Positions 11,709 to 22,397 of a DNA stretch of 64,000 nucleotides are shown here, in pieces. Position numbers and translations under genes: made by a program. The number at the start of each line of letters is the position of its first letter. Positions within the stretch are counted from its first letter, which is position 1. The notes under the pieces are model-generated. The model was not told the DNA's origin and did no database searches. It saw nothing but the letters and a program-made list of their open reading frames with translations. Source of the stretch: Actinomyces sp. B33. Lineage in GTDB: Bacteria; Actinomycetota; Actinomycetes; Actinomycetales; Actinomycetaceae. The stretch is from contig NZ_JAMRYR010000001.1 of assembly GCF_028437565.1 (NCBI RefSeq), positions 1 through 64,000 of the forward strand, written 5' to 3'.

Positions 11709-13076
11709 TCAGAGTGTGACGGCCCAGGCGGCTTCGCGGATGACCTCGGAGACGGTGGGGTGGGGGAAGACGACTTGGCGCAGGTCCTCGACGGTGAGCT
11801 CCATCTCGAGGACGGCCTGGGCGCCCCAGATCATCTCGGCGGCGTAGGCGCCGAGCACGTGGATGCCGAGGACCTGGTGGGTCGTCGGGTCGACGAGGAT
11901 CTTCGCCTCTCCGGGGGCCTTGAAGCCGTTCTCGGCGATGAAGCGCCCGGACATCTGGGCGGGCACCTTGGCGACGAGGACATCGCGGCCCTCGCGCTTG
12001 GCGGCGGACTCGGTGAGCCCGACGCCGGCGGCCTCGGGGATCGAGAAGACGGCCCACGGGACGGTGTGCCAGCGCATGACCTCGCCCGAGGTGTGGGCCT
12101 GGGGGTCGAGGATGTTGGCGGCGGCGATCTCGGCCATGCGATAGGCGGCGTGGGCGAGCAGGGAGCGCCCGGTGACGTCGCCGATGGCCCAGACGTTGGG
12201 CAGGTTCGTGCGCATGCGGTCGTCGACGACGATGCCGCGGTTGATCTCCAGCCCGGCCTCCTCGGCCCCCCACCCCTGGGTGGCGGGGCGACGGCCGACG
12301 GCCATGAGGACGATGTCGGCCTCGACGGACTTCTTCTCGTCCCCCTTGGAGTAGTGGACGGTGGCCCCGTCGAGGGATTCGACGCGGCACCCGAGCTCGA
12401 AGGTGATGCCCGTGGTGACGCCGCGCATCTTCGCGGCCATGTCGTCGTCCATGAACGGGAGGATCTCGGGGGTCATCTCGATGACGGTGACCTCGGATCC
12501 GAGCGTCGCGTACAGGGAGGCGAATTCGACGCCGATGACGCCGCCGCCGATGACCGCCAGGCGCTGGGGGACCTCCTCGAGGGAGAGGATGCCGGTGGAG
12601 TCGACGAGGGCGGGGTTGTTCTCAACCCCGGGAAGCGGCGGGACCGCGGGGACGGAGCCGGTGGCGATGATGACGTGGTCGCAGGTGTACTGGATGCCGT
12701 CGGCGCTGACCCGGCCGGGCCCGTCGAGGTGCCCGCGGGCGTTGACGACGGTGACGCCGGCCTTCTTCTCGGTGGCGGTGACGCCGGCGACGAGGCCGGA
12801 GACGACCGTGTTCTTCCACTCCTGCATGCGCGCCCAGTCGTAGGTGACGCCGGTGGCGTCGACCCCGAACTGCGAGGCTTCCTTGGCGTGGAGGTAGTTC
12901 TTCGCCCCGGCGAGGAGGGTCTTGGTCGGGATGCAGCCGACGTTGAGGCAGGTGCCGCCCAGGGCGTTCTCCTCGATGAGGAGGACCTTCTTGCCGGCGT
13001 GCCCGAGGCGCTCGGCAGCGAGGTATCCGCCGGGGCCGGCCCCGAGGATGATGACGTCGAAGTGTGTGTCGGTCAT
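11709..13076 (-). CDS. Dihydrolipoyl dehydrogenase (E3)
   Basis: A 455-residue FAD disulfide reductase that reoxidises the dihydrolipoyl arm of E2 with NAD+. Visible motifs are the FAD fold GAGPGG at 12-17, the redox disulfide C43-LNVG-C48 in GGTCLNVGCIPTK, the NAD fold GGGVIGVEFASLY, AIGDV before the second FAD contact, and the C-terminal HPTVSE carrying the base His. ATG 13076 is preceded by AAGGAG; an upstream extension of the frame is only a shadow. It lies 25 bp after E2 and about 90 bp before E1, so the three complex subunits are co-transcribed. Confidence 0.93.
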   Translation of the reverse strand: MTDTHFDVIILGAGPGGYLAAERLGHAGKKVLLIEENALGGTCLNVGCIPTKTLLAGAKNYLHAKEASQFGVDATGVTYDWARMQEWKNTVVSGLVAGVTATEKKAGVTVVNARGHLDGPGRVSADGIQYTCDHVIIATGSVPAVPPLPGVENNPALVDSTGILSLEEVPQRLAVIGGGVIGVEFASLYATLGSEVTVIEMTPEILPFMDDDMAAKMRGVTTGITFELGCRVESLDGATVHYSKGDEKKSVEADIVLMAVGRRPATQGWGAEEAGLEINRGIVVDDRMRTNLPNVWAIGDVTGRSLLAHAAYRMAEIAAANILDPQAHTSGEVMRWHTVPWAVFSIPEAAGVGLTESAAKREGRDVLVAKVPAQMSGRFIAENGFKAPGEAKILVDPTTHQVLGIHVLGAYAAEMIWGAQAVLEMELTVEDLRQVVFPHPTVSEVIREAAWAVTL

Positions 13077-13101
13077 GGTGTGTGCTCCTTGTGTCGTCCG
13101 G

Positions 13102-14448
13102 TCAGGCCAAGACCGTGACGTCGATGGCCTCGATGGCGGCGACGAGGTCCTTGAGGAAGCGGGCCCCATCCGCCCCGTCGATGACCTGGTGGTCGATCGT
13201 CAGCGAGAAGTTGATGCGCTGCTGGACGCCGATGGTCCCATCGGCGACGACGGGGGCGGGGGTGGTCGCCCCGACGCCGAGGATCGCGGTCTGGGGGCGG
13301 TTGATGACGGGGGTGAAGGTTTCGATGCCGAAGGCGCCGATGTTCGACACGGTGAAGGTCCCGCCGGACAGGTACTCGGGGGAGATGGCGCCGTTGACGG
13401 CGTCCGCCCCGAGGCGCTTGGCCTCGGCGGAGAACTGCTTGAGGGTCAGGGCCTGGGCCGACCGGATGACGGGGACGAGGAGGCCGCGGGGGGTGTCGGC
13501 GGCGAAGCCGAGATGGACCTGCTCGTAGGTGGTGAGGACCCCGTCCTCGAGGGTGGCGTTGAAGACCGGGTACTTCGGGAGCGTCTTGGCGACGGCGAAG
13601 CACACGAGGTCGTTGATCGTCACGCGGGTCAGGCCCAGGGACTCGTCGGAGTTCTTGAGCTTGGCGCGCAGGGCGAGCAGTCCGGTGGCGTCGGCGGTGG
13701 TCGTCAAGGTGAGCTGGGCGCTCTCCTGGAGGGAGGCCATCATCCGCTGGGCGACGACCTTGCGCACGCCCTTGAGGGGCTCGGAGGAGGTGGCGCCGGG
13801 GAAGTCGGCGGCCGGGGCGGCCTGCGTGACCGCGGGGGCGGCGGAGGGCTGCGCGGGGGCGGCGAGGTCGGCGGTGGTGACGCGCCCGCCGATGCCGGTA
13901 CCGGTGTCGGCGGTGCCCCCGAGGGCCCGGGCGGCCGAGGTGAGGACGGGGCCGGCGGCGATGGCTGCGGCGACGTCGCGCTCGATGATGCGGCCGTGGG
14001 GGCCGGAGCCCTCGGCGATCGAGGCGGTGTCGACGCCCTTGGCTCCGGCCAGGGCCCGGGCCCGGGGGGAGACGGCGCCGGTGGAGGCGGTGGTGGCGTA
14101 CGACGGGGCGGGGGCCTGGGCGGCCGGCTCGGGCGCGTCGGCGGGGTCGGGCACGGTGGGGGCCCGGTCGGGGGCGGAGTCGGCGGGGGCGAGGTCGGAG
14201 ATGTCCTCGCCGGGCTCCCCGAGGATGACGAGGGGGTCCTTGACGGGGACCTCGTCGCCTTCTTCCCACAGGATCTTCAGGACGGTGCCGGCGTCGGTGC
14301 TGGGCACCTCCATCGTCGACTTGTCGGTCTCGATCGAGCACAGCGTCTGGTCGACGGCGACGACGTCGCCGACTGCAACCGCCCATTCGACGATCAGGCA
14401 GGACTCGACGGAGTTGCCCAACTGGGGCATCACCACGATGGTGGCCAT
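13102..14448 (-). CDS. Lipoyl acyltransferase (E2) of the dehydrogenase complex
   Basis: A 448-residue dihydrolipoamide acyltransferase. The lipoyl domain spans 1-80, with the lipoylated lysine at K43 (IETDKSTMEV). A Pro/Ala linker follows, then a peripheral-subunit-binding domain (about 128-165, VSPRARALA ... GPHGRIIERDV). A second PSBD-like stretch sits near 172-198 (LTSAARALGG ... GGRVTTADL). The C-terminal catalytic domain (about 225-448) ends with the active-site region DHQVIDGADGARFL. It transfers the acyl group made by E1 to CoA. A strong AGGA ribosome site precedes the ATG, 10 bp after the DeoR gene. One lipoyl domain is normal; the apparent doubled binding domain is unusual. Confidence 0.9.
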   Translation of the reverse strand: MATIVVMPQLGNSVESCLIVEWAVAVGDVVAVDQTLCSIETDKSTMEVPSTDAGTVLKILWEEGDEVPVKDPLVILGEPGEDISDLAPADSAPDRAPTVPDPADAPEPAAQAPAPSYATTASTGAVSPRARALAGAKGVDTASIAEGSGPHGRIIERDVAAAIAAGPVLTSAARALGGTADTGTGIGGRVTTADLAAPAQPSAAPAVTQAAPAADFPGATSSEPLKGVRKVVAQRMMASLQESAQLTLTTTADATGLLALRAKLKNSDESLGLTRVTINDLVCFAVAKTLPKYPVFNATLEDGVLTTYEQVHLGFAADTPRGLLVPVIRSAQALTLKQFSAEAKRLGADAVNGAISPEYLSGGTFTVSNIGAFGIETFTPVINRPQTAILGVGATTPAPVVADGTIGVQQRINFSLTIDHQVIDGADGARFLKDLVAAIEAIDVTVLA

Positions 14449-14458
14449 GTTTTTCCTC

Positions 14459-15220
14459 CTAGACGATGCGCAGTCGGGTGCGCTCGGTCAGTTCTGTGAT
14501 GGATTCTTCGGGGATCTGGTCGTCGGTGATGATGCCGGTGACGTCCTCGACCCCCATGAAGCTGACGAAGCCGGCGCGGCCGCACTTCGACGAGTCGGCG
14601 AGCAGCCAGGTCTCCTCCGCGCGCCTGCGCATGACGGTGGCGACCTGGCCCCCTTCGACGAGTTGGGTGGTCAGTCCCCGGTCGACGCTGTAGCCGTCGG
14701 TGCCGAGGAAGACGATGCGGGCGTTGAAGTCGTTGATGGCGCGCTCGGCGACGGGGCCGACGAGGGACTCGGATTCGGCGCGGAAGCGCCCGCCGGTCAG
14801 GGTGATGTTGAGGTTGGGGTTCGAGCGGGCGTTGGCGAAGACGAGCATGGAGTTGGTGACGATCTGCAGTCCGCGCTTGGCCGCGAGGTATTTGACGAGG
14901 AGGGCGCAGGTGGTGCCGGCCTCGATCATGATCCGGTCGTCGTCGTGGATCATGTCGGCGGCGGCCCGGGCGATGCGCTCTTTCTGCTCGAGGCAGTCGG
15001 ATTGGCGCAGGCGGATGTTGCGGTAGGCGACGGGGCGGGCCCCGCCGTGGGTGCGCACGAGGTAGCCGGCGTCCTCGAGGTCTTTGAGGGTCGTCCGGAT
15101 CGTCACGAGGGAAACGCCGAGGTCCTCGGCGAGGGCGCTGACCGAGACTTCGCCGTCGGCGGCCAGGCGATTGAGGATATGACTCGTGCGCTCGGCGCGG
15201 CTCATCGCACCCCCCATCAC
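14459..15220 (-). CDS. DeoR-family transcriptional regulator
   Basis: A 253-residue regulator with an N-terminal winged helix-turn-helix (about 10-65, including SVSALAEDLGVSLVTIRTTL) and a C-terminal sugar-phosphate-sensing domain of the DeoR type (about 75-230, with TNSMLVFANA and FLGTDGYSVDRGLTT). It probably represses its own operon (E2, E3, E1, PHP, SDR, ADH) until a phosphorylated sugar binds. It is the first gene of that operon and faces a 15+15-bp inverted repeat just upstream. Two starts are possible: ATG 15220, and ATG 15205 (MSRAERT), which has a GGGGGG run upstream and fits the family N-terminus better. Confidence 0.87.
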   Translation of the reverse strand: MMGGAMSRAERTSHILNRLAADGEVSVSALAEDLGVSLVTIRTTLKDLEDAGYLVRTHGGARPVAYRNIRLRQSDCLEQKERIARAAADMIHDDDRIMIEAGTTCALLVKYLAAKRGLQIVTNSMLVFANARSNPNLNITLTGGRFRAESESLVGPVAERAINDFNARIVFLGTDGYSVDRGLTTQLVEGGQVATVMRRRAEETWLLADSSKCGRAGFVSFMGVEDVTGIITDDQIPEESITELTERTRLRIV

Positions 15221-15238
15221 CTTCGAGTTCTATCGAAT

Positions 15239-15279
15239 AATTTTCGATTGCTTTCACTTTAGCGAAGCAAACGAAAATT
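15239..15279. promoter_or_regulatory. Inverted-repeat operator for the DeoR regulator (inferred)
   Basis: Arms AATTTTCGATTGCTT (15239-15253) and AAGCAAACGAAAATT (15265-15279) are inverted copies with a single mismatch, separated by 11 bp. They lie 20-75 bp before the DeoR start and overlap the promoter listed next. The AT-rich repeat stands out in this GC-rich genome. Binding by the adjacent DeoR protein is inferred from position. Confidence 0.7.
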
Positions 15280-15284
15280 TGCAA
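15256..15284 (-). promoter_or_regulatory. Promoter of the DeoR-dehydrogenase operon
   Basis: On the - strand, TTGCAA (15279-15284) and TAAAGT (15256-15261) are separated by 17 bp, each matching four of six consensus positions. The -10 falls in the centre of the operator dyad and the -35 begins at its outer edge, the arrangement expected for repression by steric exclusion. Confidence 0.6.
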
Positions 15285-15312
15285 GGGCGATCACACAATG
15301 AGAGCGTTCACT

Positions 15313-15347
15313 GAGGGCCCGGTGCGGACTCGCCGCACCGGGCCCTC
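15313..15347 (-). terminator. Terminator of the fucose transport/catabolism operon
   Basis: A perfect 15-bp stem (15313-15327 with 15333-15347) with a 5-nt loop, 13 bp after the fucU stop. It separates the upstream fuc operon from the DeoR operon that begins about 90 bp further on. Confidence 0.85.
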
Positions 15348-15360
15348 GAACGGGGCGGGA

Positions 15361-15792
15361 TCACTCCCCCGGCTGGCGCACGCCGACCGTCAGGAGAAGG
15401 TTCCCGTACAGGCGCTGCTCGCCCGTCGCGACGACGATGCCGACGTCCTCGCCGCGCGCCGCGTCGTAGAAGTCGAAGCGGGACAGCTCGCCGAACTCGA
15501 TATCGGGGAGCTGGGAGCGGAACTCGTCGTGGATCGGGATCTCGACCTGCTCGGCGTCCGGGGCGGGCACCATGATCTCCGCCTTCTCGATCGGGATCGT
15601 CCGCTTGAGCACCTCGAGGACCTGGAGGACGTCGAGCATCCCCGGCGCATAGTTGAGGGAGACGAGCTCGCAGCGCTGCGACACCCCCGTCGTATGCGGG
15701 TAATTCGCGTCCGCCAGGAGGATCTTCGACCCGTGGCCGGCGGCGGCCAGGGCGCGCAGGAACTGCGGGTGGGTCATGGGTCCGTAGAGCAT
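15361..15792 (-). CDS. RbsD/FucU-family sugar mutarotase
   Basis: A 143-residue RbsD/FucU protein. Members interconvert anomers of ribose or fucose so that the imported sugar matches the specificity of the isomerase or kinase. The N-terminal half shows the family pattern HPQFLRALAAAGHG and LLADANYP (His20 region and Asp). Length equals FucU (about 140 residues). AAAGGA precedes ATG 15792, 11 bp after the LacI stop. Co-occurrence with FucI supports fucose mutarotase. Confidence 0.88.
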   Translation of the reverse strand: MLYGPMTHPQFLRALAAAGHGSKILLADANYPHTTGVSQRCELVSLNYAPGMLDVLQVLEVLKRTIPIEKAEIMVPAPDAEQVEIPIHDEFRSQLPDIEFGELSRFDFYDAARGEDVGIVVATGEQRLYGNLLLTVGVRQPGE

Positions 15793-15803
15793 TGTCGGTC
15801 CTT

Positions 15804-16793
15804 TCACAGGGAGGAACTGGCCCGGATGACCAGTTCGGGGGCGATGGTGATGTCTTGGGCCTGACCTCCCTCGATGAGGGAGCGGACGAGGCGGACCGCG
15901 GTGCGCCCCACCCTGTCGAAGGGCTGGCGGATCGTCGTCAACGGCGGCGTGTAGCAGTCGGCCCCGTCGATATCGTCGAATCCGACGACCCGGACGTCCC
16001 CGGGCACGGACAGGCCCCGCTCGTGGATCAGCCGCATCGCGCCGAGGGCCAGCTGGTCGTTCGCCGTCTGGATCGCCTGGGGCATCCGCGCCAACGAGCT
16101 CATCGCGTCGTAGCCGTCCTGGGAGTTCCACGAATCGGCCTGGACGACGCGCGGCTCGACGCCGGCGTCGGCGCACGCCTGCTCGAACCCGAGTCGGCGC
16201 CCCACCGCGTCCGACCAGCCGCGCGGACCCGCGATGTGGACGAGGTCCTCGACGCCCTGGGTCAGGAGGTGCTCCGTGGCCAGCCGGGCGCCACGGACGT
16301 TGTCGATGGCGACGGTCGAGATCCCGTCGAGGCCGTGCTCGCTCGTCAGGACGAGAACCGTGTGGCGGCGCCTGCCGATGTCGATTGCCAAGTCGATCGT
16401 CGGGTCCTGACCGCCGAGGATCACCACCCCGTCGACGTCGAAGGGGGCCATCTGACTGGCCGGCATCCCGTCGGCCCCGTACGCGTTGCTCATCGACACG
16501 TGGTAGCCGGCCTGCGAGGCGGCGTCGAGCACCGAGAGGAGGACCCGCCCGTGCCCGTGGAACATCGGCGCCGCCAGGAGGACGTGGAGCACCCCCGTGC
16601 GCTTGGAGGCCAGCGCCCGGGCCGCGTAGTTCGGCCGATACCCCATCTCGTCGAGGAGCCGGGAGATCCGTTTGCGCGTCGCGTCGGAGACCTCCGGGTC
16701 GCCGCGGACCACGCGCGAGACGGTGTTCGTCGACACCCCCGCCGTGGCCGCGACATCGGCGAGGGAGACCCTCTTAGCGTCCCTCGGGTTCAT
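15804..16793 (-). CDS. LacI-family transcriptional regulator
   Basis: A 329-residue regulator. The N-terminal helix-turn-helix (about 9-30, VSLADVAATAGVSTNTVSRVV) and hinge (RPNYAARALAS) precede a periplasmic-binding-protein-like effector domain (about 60-325, with FDDIDGADCYTPPLTTIRQPF near the end). It overlaps the upstream kinase gene by 20 bp, so it is translated from the operon it presumably controls. A perfect LacI-type palindrome (23966-23979) lies in front of the first gene of that operon. The effector is likely the transported sugar or its ketose. The ribosome site is weak, consistent with low expression by translational coupling. Confidence 0.92.
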   Translation of the reverse strand: MNPRDAKRVSLADVAATAGVSTNTVSRVVRGDPEVSDATRKRISRLLDEMGYRPNYAARALASKRTGVLHVLLAAPMFHGHGRVLLSVLDAASQAGYHVSMSNAYGADGMPASQMAPFDVDGVVILGGQDPTIDLAIDIGRRRHTVLVLTSEHGLDGISTVAIDNVRGARLATEHLLTQGVEDLVHIAGPRGWSDAVGRRLGFEQACADAGVEPRVVQADSWNSQDGYDAMSSLARMPQAIQTANDQLALGAMRLIHERGLSVPGDVRVVGFDDIDGADCYTPPLTTIRQPFDRVGRTAVRLVRSLIEGGQAQDITIAPELVIRASSSL

Positions 16794-18180
16794 GGACGTG
16801 GGTCTTCGCGGAGGCGGCGATGACGGCCGGCCGGTCGGCCGCGTCGAGGTGGCCGAGGGTCTCGAGCTGGGCGATGAGGGACCCCAGTGTCGAGGCCTCG
16901 ATGGGGCCCCGGACGACGCGCACGCCGGACAGGGTCGCCGTCAGGTCGCACAGGAGCCGGTTGCGCGCCCCGCCGCCGACGAGGTTGAGCTGGTCGGGGG
17001 CCTCGCCCGTGACCGCCGTGAGCTCGTCGACGGCGCGGGCGTAGCGGCGGGCGAAGGACTCGATGATCAACCGGACGTACCCGGGCATCGAGGTCGGGTG
17101 ATCGGCCCCCTGCTCGTCGAGGGCCTCGTCGATCTTGCGCTGCATATCGCCGGGCTCGGCGAATCTCGGGTCGTCCGGGTCGAAGAAGCTGGTGCACGGC
17201 GGGCACTGGCGGGCCTGGGCGACGAGGTCGTCGGTGTCGGTGGGGGTGCCTTCGCGCGCCCACTGGCGCTGGATCTCCTGGAGGATCCACATGCCGGTGA
17301 TGTTGAAGAGGGGGCGCACTCCCCCGTCGGTCCGCCCCTCGTTGGTCAGCCCGATGTCGAAGGCGGCGTCGGAGATCAGCGCGTGGTCCTCCATCGCGCC
17401 CAGGACCGACCACGACCCGCACGACAGGAAGTAGGCGCGCGCGCCCTCGTCGATGGGCAGCCCGTGGACGGCGCAGGCCGAGTCGTGGGCCCCGCCGCGC
17501 ACGACGGCGAGCCGTTCGAGGCCGGGCACCGTGCATTGCCCGATGACGGTGAGGTCGGCGTCGAGGTCGCCGACCCAGGAGCGGTTCAGCCCCAGGCGCT
17601 CGAAGACGGGGGCGTTGAAGTCGGTGGCGCCCGGCGTGCACAGGCCCGAGGTCGAGGCGATGGACCGCGACCACCCCTTGACGCCCGAGAGCCGCCAGGC
17701 GAAGTAGTCGGGCAGGAAGAGGACGGAGTCGATGCGCTCGGCGAGCTCGGGCTCCTCGGCGACGAGGGCGAAGAGCTGGTTGGCGGTGTTGATCGTCGCG
17801 GGCTGGTTGCCCGTCAGGTCGAAGAACTCGCGGTCGCCGATGCGGGCGCGGAAGGCGTCGAGGGTGCGGGCGGTCCGCTCGTCGCGGTAGGCGCGCACGG
17901 GGCCGACGAGGCGGTCGTCGGAGTCGAGGGGGGCGAAGTCGACGCCCCAGGTGTCGACGGAGACGCACACGGCATCGGGGAATTGCTCGACGGCGCGGGT
18001 CAGGCCTTCGACGACCTGTTCCCACATGGTCTCGACGTCCCAGATGAGGGAGCCGTCGCGGCGCTGGGCCTCGTGGGCGAAGCGGTGGACGTCGACGACC
18101 TCGATGCGCCCGTCGACGAGGGTCCCTGCCAGGACACGACCCGAGGCGGATCCGAGATCGACGGCAAGTGCGGTGGTCAT
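16774..18180 (-). CDS. FGGY sugar kinase, RhaB-like (probable fuculokinase)
   Basis: A 468-residue FGGY-family carbohydrate kinase that phosphorylates a ketose. Motifs are closest to rhamnulokinase: VDLGSASGRVL at 7-17, SVDTWGVDF at 74-82, the catalytic Asp D233 in GGAHDSACAV, SCGSWSVLG, and VGGGARNRLL near 400. Lying directly after an L-fucose isomerase, it most likely makes L-fuculose 1-phosphate, or D-ribulose phosphate if the isomerase is used on D-arabinose. AGGGAA precedes ATG 18180. RhaB-like kinases are known in place of FucK, but specificity cannot be read here. Confidence 0.85.
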   Translation of the reverse strand: MTTALAVDLGSASGRVLAGTLVDGRIEVVDVHRFAHEAQRRDGSLIWDVETMWEQVVEGLTRAVEQFPDAVCVSVDTWGVDFAPLDSDDRLVGPVRAYRDERTARTLDAFRARIGDREFFDLTGNQPATINTANQLFALVAEEPELAERIDSVLFLPDYFAWRLSGVKGWSRSIASTSGLCTPGATDFNAPVFERLGLNRSWVGDLDADLTVIGQCTVPGLERLAVVRGGAHDSACAVHGLPIDEGARAYFLSCGSWSVLGAMEDHALISDAAFDIGLTNEGRTDGGVRPLFNITGMWILQEIQRQWAREGTPTDTDDLVAQARQCPPCTSFFDPDDPRFAEPGDMQRKIDEALDEQGADHPTSMPGYVRLIIESFARRYARAVDELTAVTGEAPDQLNLVGGGARNRLLCDLTATLSGVRVVRGPIEASTLGSLIAQLETLGHLDAADRPAVIAASAKTHVHEPEGR

Positions 18181-18327
18181 CGCTGGTTCCCTTCTAAGAG
18201 GTTCGATCTGGCGGGGCGGCGGAGACCGGTCGGGCGGCCCGGTGGCCTGATCCTACGCCCGAGCCCTGCGGCCGGGCCGTCGGCTCGGCGCCGCCCCGGG
18301 TCCGTCCGCCGATCGGATCCGGCCCGG

Positions 18328-18361
18328 ACCGGTGGGCGCCGAGGATCCGGCGCCCACCGGT
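18328..18361 (-). terminator. Intra-operon hairpin after fucI
   Basis: A perfect 14-bp stem (18328-18341 with 18348-18361, 6-nt loop) begins 10 bp after the fucI stop. Because the kinase, regulator and mutarotase genes follow on the same strand, it probably acts as a partial terminator or mRNA-stabilising end that sets fucI expression above the distal genes. Confidence 0.65.
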
Positions 18362-18370
18362 GCGAGTCGT

Positions 18371-20134
<1,764 letters not shown>

Positions 20135-20208
20135 GTGCCTTCGTTCCTTCGTGTTGTCTCGACTGTCTGCGGGGGCGTGCGCACCCCCTCGGATCCGGTG
20201 GGACGGGG

Positions 20209-20242
20209 GGCGGGGCGGGGGTCCAGTGGATCCCGCCCCGCC
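20209..20242 (-). terminator. Attenuating hairpin after the binding-protein gene
   Basis: An 11-bp GC-only stem (20209-20219 with 20232-20242) with a 12-nt loop starts 10 bp beyond the lipoprotein stop and 75 bp before fucI. Hairpins here commonly raise binding-protein expression relative to downstream genes. This role is inferred. Confidence 0.6.
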
Positions 20243-20252
20243 TCCGTTCACA

Positions 20253-21308
20253 TCACTCGTAGAGGTTCGGCGCGATCTCGTCGGAGTCGATGTTGGTCTT
20301 GTCGTACCAGGCGAAGCCCGAGTCGATGACCTTGGGCAGCGCGATGTTGTTGATCGCCTGGATGGCGGCGGTCACGGTCTTGTAACCCATGAGCTTGGGG
20401 GCCTGGGTGACGGCGCCGGCCTGCGAGCCGTCGCGGATGGCGGCCAACTGGGTCTTGCCGGAGTCGAAGCCGACGACGGTGACCTCCTTGCCGGACTCGT
20501 TGGCGCCCTGGATGACGCCGGAGGCGGCGGCCTCGTTGGAGCCGTAGATGCCGACGATGTCGGAGTTCGCCTGGATGATGGCCTTGGACGCGTCGGCGGC
20601 CTTGCCGACCTCGCCGGCGATCTGCTCGTCGAGGAGCTTGAGGCCCTCGGGGGCATTCGCCTTGAAGTACTCCTTGAAGCCCTCGCAGCGCTGCTTGCCG
20701 GTCTGCGAGGTGGCGTCGTGGCAGACGACGCCGACCGAGCCGGTCTTGCCGTCGAGCAGCTCGATCATGTGCTTGGCGGCCTCTTCGGCGGCGGCGAAGT
20801 TGTCGGTCTGGACGGTGGTCAGCGGGATGTCCGAGTCGACGCCGGAGTCGAAGGCGATGACGGGGATGCCGGCGTCGTTGATCTTGCCGAGCAGGTCGGC
20901 GGCGGCGCCGGAGTCGAGGGCGGCGAATCCGACGGCGGCGGGCTTGGAGTCGAGGGCGGCCTGGAGCTGACCGATCTGCTCGGTCACCTGGGTCTCGTCC
21001 TTGGGGCCGATGAACTCGATCTTGTAGCCGTACTCGGTGCCCGCCTCCTCGGCTCCCTCCTTGACGGCCTGCCAGAAGCGGTGCTGGAAGCCCTTGGAGA
21101 CGAGGTAGATCGTCTGGGTGCCGTCGCCCTTGGGGACGTCGGTGGACTGCTCCTTGACCTCCTCGGCGGGCTTGCTGGTGGCGGTCGACTGGGCCTTCGT
21201 GTCCTTCGAGTCGGTGGAGGCGGAGTCGGTGGAGGTCGAGCACGCGGCGAGGCCGAGTGCCATGGAGCCGACGGCTGCGGCGGCGACGATACGTCCGATG
21301 GGGCGCAT
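20253..21308 (-). CDS. Sugar-binding lipoprotein of a ribose-type ABC transporter
   Basis: A 351-residue substrate-binding protein with a lipoprotein signal: basic MRPIGR, a hydrophobic core, and lipobox LAAC with Cys24. A Ser/Asp/Lys-rich linker follows, then the periplasmic-binding-protein fold of the ribose/xylose class ([34 protein letters not shown]). It captures the sugar outside the membrane for the adjacent permease and ATPase. ATG 21308 has AAAGGAA upstream; an earlier in-frame ATG at 21344 would bury the signal peptide and is rejected. Fucose is the likely ligand from context. Confidence 0.9.
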   Translation of the reverse strand: MRPIGRIVAAAAVGSMALGLAACSTSTDSASTDSKDTKAQSTATSKPAEEVKEQSTDVPKGDGTQTIYLVSKGFQHRFWQAVKEGAEEAGTEYGYKIEFIGPKDETQVTEQIGQLQAALDSKPAAVGFAALDSGAAADLLGKINDAGIPVIAFDSGVDSDIPLTTVQTDNFAAAEEAAKHMIELLDGKTGSVGVVCHDATSQTGKQRCEGFKEYFKANAPEGLKLLDEQIAGEVGKAADASKAIIQANSDIVGIYGSNEAAASGVIQGANESGKEVTVVGFDSGKTQLAAIRDGSQAGAVTQAPKLMGYKTVTAAIQAINNIALPKVIDSGFAWYDKTNIDSDEIAPNLYE

Positions 21309-21392
21309 TGGTGTTCCTTTCATGGGAGGGCGGTGCGGGCGCACTGCCTGTTGGGATGGACGGCGATGTCCGATGGGGCGAGAGTCTGGTGT

Positions 21393-22397
21393 TCAGGCCG
21401 CGTTCTCGCGAGCGCGGCGGATGTTGTCGACGAAGACGGCCAGCATGACGACGATACCGGTGACGACCATCTGCCACTCGGAGGCGACGCCCATCATCGT
21501 CAGGCCCTTCTTCAGGGTCATCATGATGAGGGCGCCGACGAGGGCGCCGGGGATCGAGGCCCGGCCGCCGGCCAGGGAGGTGCCGCCGATGACGGCCGCG
21601 GCGATGGCGTCCATCTCGAAGCCGGCGCCCTCGGCGGGCTGGACGAAGCCGAAGCGGGCGGAGTAGAGGATGGCGGAGACGGCCATGAAGACGCCGGCGA
21701 CGACGTAGATGACGATCTTCCACAGTCGGACGTTGACGCCGGACAGGCGCGTGGCCTCCTCGTTGGAGCCGAACGCCAGGGCGTAACGGCCCAGGAGGGT
21801 GTGGTTCATGAGGAAGGCCGCGATGACGACGAGGACGACGAGGATGATCGCGGCGTTGGAGATGCCGGGGATCAGCTCTCCGGTGGACAGGGCGATGTAC
21901 TGCTTGTTCGCGATGGAGATCGTCGACTTGTCGGAGACGATGAGCGCCAGGCCGCGGCACACCATCATCATCGCGAGGGTGGCGATGAAGGGCGGCAGGC
22001 CGAGGATCGAGATGTTTGTGCCGTTGATGAGGCCGATGAGGGCGCCGACGGCGAGCATGCCGAGAAGGCCGATGCCCAGGGGCAGGTTCATGTGGTCGCC
22101 GGACAGGAAGATGCCTCCCATGACGGCGACCATCGTCATGCCGGTGCCGACGGACAGGTCGATGCCGGAGGTGGCGATGACGAAGGTGGCGCCCAGGGCC
22201 ATGACGCCGGTGAAGGCGGTCTGCAGGAGGATGTCGGTGAAGATGTTGAAATGGGCGAAGTTCGGGGCCGCGAACATGAAGTACGCGTAGATGACGACGA
22301 GCGCCAGGGTGACCAGCGCCAGCTGCATGTTGGTCTTGAAGAAGGCGGCCACCGGGTTGGTGGACTTGCCCGCCTTGGCATCGACGGTGGTGGTCAC
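21393..22397 (-). CDS. Ribose-type ABC transporter permease
   Basis: A 334-residue permease of the RbsC class with about eight to ten membrane spans. It shows the family stretches ATSGIDLSVGTGMTMVAV and the conserved AAVIGGTSLAGGRASIPGAL region. The start is a GTG at 22397 that overlaps the ATPase stop (GTGA), a typical coupled arrangement; the longer open frame upstream is a shadow of the ATPase gene. It forms the channel for the sugar captured by the downstream lipoprotein. Confidence 0.92.
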   Translation of the reverse strand: MTTTVDAKAGKSTNPVAAFFKTNMQLALVTLALVVIYAYFMFAAPNFAHFNIFTDILLQTAFTGVMALGATFVIATSGIDLSVGTGMTMVAVMGGIFLSGDHMNLPLGIGLLGMLAVGALIGLINGTNISILGLPPFIATLAMMMVCRGLALIVSDKSTISIANKQYIALSTGELIPGISNAAIILVVLVVIAAFLMNHTLLGRYALAFGSNEEATRLSGVNVRLWKIVIYVVAGVFMAVSAILYSARFGFVQPAEGAGFEMDAIAAAVIGGTSLAGGRASIPGALVGALIMMTLKKGLTMMGVASEWQMVVTGIVVMLAVFVDNIRRARENAA

